In this document: positions 1-4,643 of the stretch, in pieces
Layout: every line of letters begins with the position of its first letter
Position numbering within the stretch: position 1 is the first letter of the stretch
DNA from: CAVPDE01 sp964580575
GTDB taxonomy: Bacteria; Desulfobacterota; DSM-4660; Desulfatiglandales; HGW-15
Assembly (NCBI GenBank): GCA_964580575.1
Contig: CAZOLJ010000147.1
Location: 1-6,230, forward strand
DNA: 6,230 nucleotides
Direction: 5' to 3'
Position numbers and translations under genes: made by a program
Notes under the pieces: model-generated
What the model was told of the DNA's origin: nothing
Databases searched by the model: none
The model's input: only the letters and a program-made list of their open reading frames with translations

Positions 1-1
1 C

Positions 2-358
2 CGTCCTTACATTATTCACGGGTACATGTATTCCAACAGCATTCTCAAGGCGGAACTGCCTGAGGTCCAGAAACAAGGGGTCTTGAAATTCGCCCGGTGG
101 GCCAAGAACAAGACGGTTACGTCTTCCAACGAAATGGCTGCCGGCGAAGAAGTGTTCAAGCTGCTCTGCATTTCGTGTCATTCTGTGGGAGGGTTCCGGA
201 ATGACATGCTGGAACGAACGAACGGGATGAAGGTGGCTGAGTTCGACTCCGTTCTTGACGAGATGGGAGATGAGGAGGCTCAAATGCCCCCCTTTGCCGG
301 GAACCGGCAGGAAAGGCACGCCCTCGCTAAGTACGTGTTGGAGAAGTTGCGGAAATAG
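2..358 (+). CDS. C-terminal part of a membrane cytochrome with a class I heme c domain (5' truncated)
   Basis: The reading frame is open from the window edge (R-P-Y-I-I-H-G-Y before the first Met at 26), so the gene starts outside the window. Counting from that Met, there is one heme c site, CISCH (Cys48, Cys51, His52), and a MPPF motif (Met87) that is the likely sixth heme ligand; the tail AKYVLEKL is the usual final helix of class I cytochromes c. Known of the family: such a domain carries electrons at the periplasmic face. The upstream RPYIIHGYMYSNSI resembles the segment after the conserved RQPW region of CydA-type cytochrome bd subunit I. I therefore infer a CydA-like quinol-oxidising subunit with a fused heme c tail. 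It could instead be another multi-helix cytochrome. The heme c call is firm; the parent protein is tentative. Confidence 0.8.
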   Translation, partial: RPYIIHGYMYSNSILKAELPEVQKQGVLKFARWAKNKTVTSSNEMAAGEEVFKLLCISCHSVGGFRNDMLERTNGMKVAEFDSVLDEMGDEEAQMPPFAGNRQERHALAKYVLEKLRK

Positions 359-391
359 TCCTTCAGGGCCAACAACTCGTCACGATATTTT

Positions 392-423
392 CCCCTCCCT
401 GGCGGGAGGGGCGGGGGAGGGGG
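392..423. repeat. GC-rich hairpin followed by four G tracts (REP-like or G-quadruplex-type element)
   Basis: CCCCTCCC (392-399) and GGGAGGGG (404-411) are perfect reverse complements around the loop TGGC. The G-rich arm then runs on through G5 (413-417) and G5 (419-423) with single-base separators. The plus strand therefore carries tracts G3, G4, G5 and G5, a textbook quadruplex pattern. There is no T run after the hairpin, so a standard intrinsic terminator is not supported. C/G-rich palindromes of this general look are common as dispersed intergenic repeats in Proteobacteria. It lies in the 90-bp spacer between the cytochrome gene and the transporter, ending about 17 bases before the transporter's Shine-Dalgarno sequence. 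Confidence 0.55.
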
Positions 424-439
424 AGCGTTGTAGCACCCC

Positions 440-444
440 GGAGG
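440..444 (+). promoter_or_regulatory. Ribosome binding site for the transporter GTG start
   Basis: GGAGG lies four bases before the GTG at 449. The spacing is tight but workable. It supports GTG over the overlapping out-of-frame ATG at 447 and over internal Met codons. Confidence 0.55.
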
Positions 445-448
445 CGAT

Positions 449-1345
449 GTGGAGCAGATCACGGCAAAAGATCACCTGGACCTGAAAGGCTTTCTCATTC
501 TCGTCTTCCTCACCATGCTCTGGGGGTGCAACTACTCCGCGATCAAAATATCGAACCTTGGATTCTCCCCTATCTTTAATGCACTGCTCCGTTCCTCCAT
601 TGCCTCTGTGCTGGGCATCGTCTATTGTGTATACGTCAAACAGCCCCTTTTGCACACAGACAGGCGATTATTCCATGGTTTCGTCGTGGGCATGCTCTTC
701 GGTCTTGAATTCGTGTGCATCTATGTCGGCATGCTTTACACGGATGCGGCCAGAGCGGGTATTCTCATCAACACATCGCCTTTTATCGTGGTGCTGGGAG
801 CCTATTTATTTCTCAAGGAGCGTTTGGGCTATCTCAGAATCATCGGCCTCGTGTTGGCTTTTATAGGCGTCTACCTCGTCTTCTTGGGGAAACCGAGCAC
901 GTGGAACTCCTCCATGCTCCTGGGCGATATACTGGAACTGGGTGCAGCCGTGTTATGGGGCGCTACGACCGTTTATATCAAGAAGTACCTTGCCGGGAGA
1001 GTGCACCCCATTCACACCTTCCTCTACCAGCTCGTTTTTTCCATACCCATTATTTTTCTCTGTATGCTTTTGCTTGAAGATAAATGGATCATCAATGTGA
1101 ACACTGCATCTGTGATAGCCCTTCTTTATGCCTCGGTTATTGTGGCTTTTGCGTCTTACTTGACCTGGTTCAAGCTCATCCACACCTATCCTGTTTCCCA
1201 GCTTGCGGTGTTCACTTTCCTCTCCCCGTTTTTCGGGGTGATCTCGGGGTTCATTATCCTGGGCGAACAGCTCACCGCCGGCCTCATCTTCGGCTTGTTC
1301 TTCGTAAGCGCCGGCATCTACCTGGCCAACTACCAGAAGCGTTAG
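449..1345 (+). CDS. EamA/DMT-superfamily membrane transporter
   Basis: This 298-residue protein has the length and two-repeat layout of drug/metabolite transporters: about ten hydrophobic helices forming two EamA domains, roughly residues 15-147 and 158-295. Family-type features are visible: LWGCNYSAIKI in helix 1, LFLKERL (Glu124) near the end of the first repeat and its counterpart ILGEQLT (Glu273) in the second, then the closing GLFFVSAGIYLAN. It sits in the inner membrane; known relatives move amino acids, nucleobases, sugars-phosphates or drugs, and substrate cannot be read from sequence. The start is GTG at 449, four bases after GGAGG (440-444); the next in-frame Met (residue 23) would cut the first helix. 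An ATG at 447 is in another frame and stops quickly. The next gene begins 49 bases downstream, so the two may be cotranscribed. Confidence 0.9.
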   Translation: MEQITAKDHLDLKGFLILVFLTMLWGCNYSAIKISNLGFSPIFNALLRSSIASVLGIVYCVYVKQPLLHTDRRLFHGFVVGMLFGLEFVCIYVGMLYTDAARAGILINTSPFIVVLGAYLFLKERLGYLRIIGLVLAFIGVYLVFLGKPSTWNSSMLLGDILELGAAVLWGATTVYIKKYLAGRVHPIHTFLYQLVFSIPIIFLCMLLLEDKWIINVNTASVIALLYASVIVAFASYLTWFKLIHTYPVSQLAVFTFLSPFFGVISGFIILGEQLTAGLIFGLFFVSAGIYLANYQKR

Positions 1346-1361
1346 GGGGATTCGATATTCG

Positions 1362-1379
1362 TTCTAGGATTTCTAGGAC
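1362..1379. repeat. Tandem 9-base repeat in the leader of the ferredoxin-like gene
   Basis: TTCTAGGAT is followed directly by TTCTAGGAC, two copies differing at the last base, just before the AAGGAG Shine-Dalgarno. It may be a small slippage duplication. I see no known operator in it. Confidence 0.5.
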
Positions 1380-1385
1380 AAGGAG
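1380..1385 (+). promoter_or_regulatory. Ribosome binding site for the ferredoxin-like gene
   Basis: AAGGAG ends nine bases before the ATG at 1395. This near-ideal site fixes the start. Confidence 0.75.
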
Positions 1386-1394
1386 ATTCCAACA

Positions 1395-2474
1395 ATGAGT
1401 GATGAGGCCTATTACAAGCTTGCCAAAGTGCTCGACTCGCTTCCCAATGGTTTTCCTGCTACGGAAAGCGGGGTGGAGATCAGGCTCCTCAAGAAAATCT
1501 TTCAGCCCGATGAGGCGGAGTTGTTCTGCGACCTGAAGCTCAAATTCGAGACCGCCAAGAAGACCGCCAAACGCACCGGCAGGCCTCTGGAAGGCCTCGA
1601 GGAGAAACTGACGAGCATGTGGGAAAAGGGTCAGATCTTTGGGGTGAAACTGGGCGACACGAAGCTCTTCAGGATGGTGCCCTGGGCCTTTGGGATCTAT
1701 GAACTGCAACTCCCCTTCATGGACCGAGAGATGGCGGAAATGTGCGAGGAGTTCATGAAGACTTACGGCCGCCAGTTCTTTGACAAGACGCCGCAGCTGA
1801 TGCGGGTGATTCCCATTGAGAAAGAGATCCCGGCCAGGCATGAAGCCCTGAACTACGAGAAAGTCTCTTCCATTATCGAGAACGGCCTCTCTTTTCAGCT
1901 CATGGACTGCATCTGCAAAAAAGAAAAGAGTCTCCTGGACAAACGGTGTGGAAAGCCCATGGACATCTGCATGGGGATCGCACCTCTTCGCAGTTTTTTC
2001 GACGACTCCAAAGTGGGACGGGTTATCTCCAAGGATGAGGCTTACGGGATTCTTAAAAAGGCTGAGGAGGCTGCCCTGGTTCACCTCACATGGAACGTGG
2101 AAAACGGCCATTACTTCATCTGCAATTGCTGCGGATGCTGCTGCGGGGTGTTAAGGGGGATCAATGAGCTTGGCATACCGGCATCCAAAGTGGTGGACTC
2201 CGATTACTATGCGGTAATTGACCCTGACCAGTGCACGGCGTGCGGACTCTGCGCGGACGAGCGCTGTCAGGTTCACGCTATAGAGTCGGGCGAAGAGGCT
2301 TACCGGGTCATCCAGGACAGGTGCATCGGGTGCGGGCTCTGCGTCGGCACGTGCCCTACAGAAGCGATCCGACTGGTTAGGAAGAAAGAACGCGTGCCGC
2401 CTCCTGCGGATGAGATGGAGTGGTATGACCAGCGGGCCCGTGTGCGCGGAATGGATATCAGCGCTTTCAAATAG
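1395..2474 (+). CDS. Cysteine-rich protein with C-terminal 2x[4Fe-4S] ferredoxin domain
   Basis: A soluble 359-residue protein with no signal peptide or membrane helix. Residues about 20-105 (TESGVEIRLLKKIF onward, then EKGQIFGV and MVPWAFGIYELQ) look like a winged-helix-type module. A middle part carries Cys172, Cys174, Cys185 and Cys192, then a dense cluster CNCCGCCCG (Cys243, 245, 246, 248, 249, 250). The C-terminus has two ferredoxin motifs: Cys280/283/286/291 and Cys310/313/316/320, the second ending in the usual CPTEAI. The first has four residues between its third and fourth Cys, not three, and Gln rather than Pro after it. I recognise the overall arrangement from proteins of anaerobes, especially Desulfobacterota, usually annotated only as 4Fe-4S binding. 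Two [4Fe-4S] clusters are very likely; extra metal or cluster binding by the other cysteines is inference. The partner and pathway are unknown. Confidence 0.88.
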   Translation: MSDEAYYKLAKVLDSLPNGFPATESGVEIRLLKKIFQPDEAELFCDLKLKFETAKKTAKRTGRPLEGLEEKLTSMWEKGQIFGVKLGDTKLFRMVPWAFGIYELQLPFMDREMAEMCEEFMKTYGRQFFDKTPQLMRVIPIEKEIPARHEALNYEKVSSIIENGLSFQLMDCICKKEKSLLDKRCGKPMDICMGIAPLRSFFDDSKVGRVISKDEAYGILKKAEEAALVHLTWNVENGHYFICNCCGCCCGVLRGINELGIPASKVVDSDYYAVIDPDQCTACGLCADERCQVHAIESGEEAYRVIQDRCIGCGLCVGTCPTEAIRLVRKKERVPPPADEMEWYDQRARVRGMDISAFK

Positions 2475-2479
2475 GGCCC

Positions 2480-2547
2480 GTAACCGTGTAGCTTATGAAA
2501 ATGGATGGCCTTTTACTGTAACGATTTTTCATAAGCTACACGGTTAC
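2480..2547. repeat. Perfect 22-bp inverted repeat between convergent genes; probable bidirectional hairpin
   Basis: The arms 2480-2501 and 2526-2547 are exact reverse complements (outer half GTAACCGTGTAG) around a 24-base spacer; just outside, after one mismatch, two further GC pairs are possible. It starts six bases after the ferredoxin-like gene stop, and its right arm contains the last three codons and stop of serB. As RNA it would form a long stem from either strand and could end or stabilise both transcripts. Neither side is followed by a T run, so classical intrinsic termination is not shown. The long exact arms could instead mark a mobile palindromic element; I see no convincing target duplication at the edges. 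Confidence 0.8.
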
Positions 2548-3750
2548 AGGACTCCGGCACGCAAGCGCGTCATGGATGTCTTCTTCGGTGATCCCCAGAA
2601 GATGAAGAATGTCCGTCATGCTTGATTTGGCCAGGGCTACGTTGGCAAACCGGTCCAGGCCTTTCTTGGCATTGTAGGCAATGGCCAATCCGGCCTGGGC
2701 CAGCATCAGCGCGTCGTTGGCCCCGTCCCCTACGCACACGGTCTGGTCGAGAAGGATGCCATGATCGCAGGCCGTCTGATTCACGAATCGCGCTTTCCTT
2801 GCCGCATCCACCACCTCGCCCACCACCTTTCCGGTGAGCTTCCCATCCTTGAGTTCAAGTCGGTTGGCATAGGCGAAGTCAAACCCCAGTTTCTCCTTCA
2901 TGTGGTCGGCAAAGAAATCAAAGCCGCCTGTTACAATACCCAGCTTGTAGCCCAGGTATTTGAGCGTGGTCACCAGGTCCCGGACCCCCGGTGACAGGGG
3001 AATGTTTTCCCTGATTCGCATCAAATCCGCTTCGCCGAGCCCTTTGAGCAATGCGACACGCTGGATCAGGGAAGCCTCGAAGTCAAACTCACCCCGCATG
3101 GCTTTTTCAGTGATGCGGGAAACCTCTCGGAAGACGCTCGCTGAGCGGGCCATCTCGTCGATCACCTCCATGTCCACCAGCGTGCTGTCCATGTCAAAGA
3201 AGATGAGGCGCTTGTTCTTCCGATAAGCTTCAAACTTTTGGAGACCCAAGCCGATGCCCAGTTCGCGGCTCTTGGCCATGAGCCGCTGCTTCAATCGGTC
3301 AATACTCGAGACGCCGTGGACGTTGATGGTCATCTCCACGGAGTGGGATCCATGATGGGCGGAGGAGGAGATGGTCTCAATGTTGACGTCTTCTTCAGCC
3401 AGAATAGCGGAGAACTCTGCAAGGGCGGGGGTGCCCCCGAAGTGGGTGAGCACATAGAGGTTGCGCTGGTTCATAGCCGGCATGTCTTCGGGGGAGTAGA
3501 GGCGGAAATTGAGGGTCAGGTTGAGCTGATTGGCTTCGAAGAGCAGGTCCTTGATGACGCTATCCTGAGATTCACTCGCTCGGTTCAGGTCGAGAACCAA
3601 GTATAGGCCCAGAAGATTGTGGAGCGAGGCTTGCTCTATGTCAACGACCTCAACGTTGTGGTTCATAAGGATACGGGTGAACCTTGCCGTGATGCCCGGT
3701 CGATCTTTGCCGGAGACGATCACCATGAGAGAATTCTGGTTTTTGGCCAT
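2536..3750 (-). CDS. serB: Phosphoserine phosphatase with two N-terminal ACT domains
   Basis: Hydrolyses L-phosphoserine to L-serine and phosphate in the cytoplasm, the last step of the phosphorylated serine pathway. In the 404-residue form, two ACT domains (about 7-80, starting SLMVIVSGKDRPGITARF, and 98-170, starting LYVLTHFGGTPALAEF) precede a HAD phosphatase domain. The HAD motifs are intact: DMDSTLVDME with nucleophile Asp186 and acid Asp188, GIVTGGF (Thr274), Lys319 in AARKARF, and VGDGANDALML (341 onward). ACT domains in relatives often bind amino acids for feedback control. The frame extends to a GTG at 3810, but that codon sits just beside the -10 box of a strong promoter; the ATG at 3748-3750, 11 bases after AGGAG, fits better and matches the usual length of about 400. 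The last residues (PVTV) lie beyond the conserved end, and the final three are encoded in an inverted-repeat arm. It is probably transcribed alone. Confidence 0.95.
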   Translation of the reverse strand: MAKNQNSLMVIVSGKDRPGITARFTRILMNHNVEVVDIEQASLHNLLGLYLVLDLNRASESQDSVIKDLLFEANQLNLTLNFRLYSPEDMPAMNQRNLYVLTHFGGTPALAEFSAILAEEDVNIETISSSAHHGSHSVEMTINVHGVSSIDRLKQRLMAKSRELGIGLGLQKFEAYRKNKRLIFFDMDSTLVDMEVIDEMARSASVFREVSRITEKAMRGEFDFEASLIQRVALLKGLGEADLMRIRENIPLSPGVRDLVTTLKYLGYKLGIVTGGFDFFADHMKEKLGFDFAYANRLELKDGKLTGKVVGEVVDAARKARFVNQTACDHGILLDQTVCVGDGANDALMLAQAGLAIAYNAKKGLDRFANVALAKSSMTDILHLLGITEEDIHDALACRSPVTV

Positions 3751-3810
3751 GTCGCGGGTTGCTCCTATCAGTCCATTTACGTCGATTCTAGAGATGCACC
3801 GCAGTGCCAC

Positions 3811-3839
3811 ATATTAGAGAAGCCAATGCTCTGTGTCAA
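3811..3839 (-). promoter_or_regulatory. sigma70-type promoter for serB
   Basis: On the minus strand TTGACA (3834-3839, full -35 consensus) is followed after exactly 17 bases by TAATAT (3811-3816) as the -10 box. Transcription would start near 3804, giving a leader of about 54 bases to the ATG at 3750. A small dyad, GCAC/GTGC (3796-3799 and 3804-3807), overlaps the expected start site; it may be chance. Confidence 0.75.
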
Positions 3840-3874
3840 ATCCTCAGCTGCGGTGGTGCGGGCGCTTTTCCCTT

Positions 3875-3903
3875 TTGACTCTTTTGAGCAGGAGGTGTAG
3901 ATA
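3875..3903 (+). promoter_or_regulatory. Possible promoter for the yajD-like gene
   Basis: TTGACT (3875-3880) is followed after 17 bases by TAGATA (3898-3903). The -35 is good and the -10 poor. If real, transcription starts near 3910, which would rule out the TTG start at 3908 and favour the ATG at 3953. Confidence 0.35.
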
Positions 3904-3952
3904 AATTTTGCTTTTGGAGACTTTCACGACGGCTGAGAAAAAGAGGCAGAAA

Positions 3953-4357
3953 ATGAAGAGTTCGGGGCAGAAGAAGCCGGGCGGGGGCAAGAGGAGTCAG
4001 GAGGAGCGGGACAGGATTGTTGCCCGCGCCCGTCAGGCGCTCGATGAGCGCATGAAGGGGTACCGGGAGCAGTCCTTGAGAATTCATCCCTGGGTCTGCG
4101 CCCGCTGCGGCAGGGAATTCACCGTCAAGAACCTCCATCTCCTCACGGTGCATCACAAAGACCACAACCATGAAAACAACCCTTCCGACGGCAGCAACTG
4201 GGAAAACCTATGCCTCTACTGCCATGACAACGAACACAGGCGCTTCCTGGACTATGAGGAGGGGGCCGGTGCCGTGGAGAGCAAGGACAAAGGGAAGCCT
4301 TCCACCCACAAACCCTTTGCAAACCTGGCGGACCTGATAAAGTCGGATAAACGATAA
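3953..4357 (+). CDS. yajD: YajD-like HNH nuclease-family protein
   Basis: A 134-residue cytoplasmic protein close to E. coli YajD over its core: YREQSLRIHPWVCARCGREF, then LTVHHKDHNHENNPSDGSNW, ENLCLYCHDNEH and a C-terminal PFANLADL. It carries a zinc site from CARC (Cys49, Cys52) and CLYC (Cys87, Cys90), and HNH catalytic-type residues His67, His68, Asn82 and His91. HNH proteins cut DNA, but YajD's own role is not established to my knowledge. A basic, charged extension (about residues 1-35) precedes the core and is longer than in E. coli. ATG at 3953 has a weak AAGAGG six bases upstream; the alternative is TTG at 3908 (15 residues longer), 12 bases after GGAGG, with an in-frame stop at 3902. 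It is divergent from serB across about 200 bp, with a small gene following. Confidence 0.88.
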   Translation: MKSSGQKKPGGGKRSQEERDRIVARARQALDERMKGYREQSLRIHPWVCARCGREFTVKNLHLLTVHHKDHNHENNPSDGSNWENLCLYCHDNEHRRFLDYEEGAGAVESKDKGKPSTHKPFANLADLIKSDKR

Positions 4358-4449
4358 CCTCTAATCGTCTTTTCTCTCATCCTGCTGCCCGAGGCTGAGA
4401 AGAGGGTCGAAGTCGCTCAAGGAATAAGGGCGGTGCGAGGACATCAGGC

Positions 4450-4456
4450 AAGGAGG
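4450..4456 (+). promoter_or_regulatory. Ribosome binding site for the 47-residue gene
   Basis: AAGGAGG, a full Shine-Dalgarno match, ends nine bases before the GTG at 4466. It is the best such site in the window and the main reason for calling this short gene. Confidence 0.75.
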
Positions 4457-4465
4457 TTCCTCATA

Positions 4466-4609
4466 GTGGAAAACAACAAGGAAGAAGAAAAAGAAAAGCC
4501 TGAGCTGCCGGCGCATGTGAAGACTTTCGATCCTGAAAACCCGCCTTTCGAGACCCAGCGCCTGTGCATTTATCTGCGTGAGCTGGAAGAGGAAAAAGAG
4601 CATAAATGA
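4466..4609 (+). CDS. Small charged hypothetical protein (47 residues)
   Basis: GTG start nine bases after a full Shine-Dalgarno sequence, ending TGA at 4607-4609. The protein begins MENNKEEEKEKPELPAHVKT, continues with FDPENPPFETQRLC, and ends IYLRELEEEKEHK. It is acidic and rich in Glu and Lys at both ends, with a compact Pro/aromatic middle and a final amphipathic helix (about residues 29-45). It has one Cys, no signal peptide and no membrane helix. I do not recognise the family. It starts 108 bases after yajD on the same strand, with only a weak hairpin between, so cotranscription is plausible. A longer minus-strand frame over the same bases translates to low-complexity Phe/Leu-rich sequence and is taken as a shadow. 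Being small, it remains less certain than its neighbours. Confidence 0.65.
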   Translation: MENNKEEEKEKPELPAHVKTFDPENPPFETQRLCIYLRELEEEKEHK

Positions 4610-4643
4610 TCATAGGACGACTGTCCCCAGTGTATTGGTTCTG

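Noticed and set aside
1284..2111. Long minus-strand open frame (275 codons) opposite the ferredoxin-like gene
   Set aside because: It lies antisense to a gene with clear cluster motifs and a good ribosome binding site, and its translation shows no recognisable domain. It is a by-product of codon bias.
3238..3606. Plus-strand frame of 122 codons inside serB
   Set aside because: It is antisense to the conserved ACT and linker region of serB, has no recognisable domain, and is a shadow.
4351..4378. Hairpin ACGAT/ATCGT followed by CTTTTCTCTC at the yajD 3' end, as a terminator
   Set aside because: The stem is only five AT-containing pairs with an eight-base loop and the T run is broken, so it is too weak to call.
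4358..4465. The yajD frame stays open past its stop codon into the 47-residue gene, suggesting stop-codon readthrough or a split gene
   Set aside because: Thirty-six stop-free codons are not rare by chance, the intervening translation looks non-coding, YajD already ends normally, and the small gene has its own strong ribosome binding site.
4361..4603. Minus-strand frame of 80 codons between yajD and the fused membrane protein
   Set aside because: Its Phe/Leu-rich stretch is the complement of the Glu/Lys codons of the plus-strand 47-residue gene, which has the much better ribosome binding site.
4606..4613. Palindrome ATGATCAT at the end of the 47-residue gene
   Set aside because: Eight-base palindromes are common by chance and this one overlaps a stop codon; there is no supporting context for a binding site.
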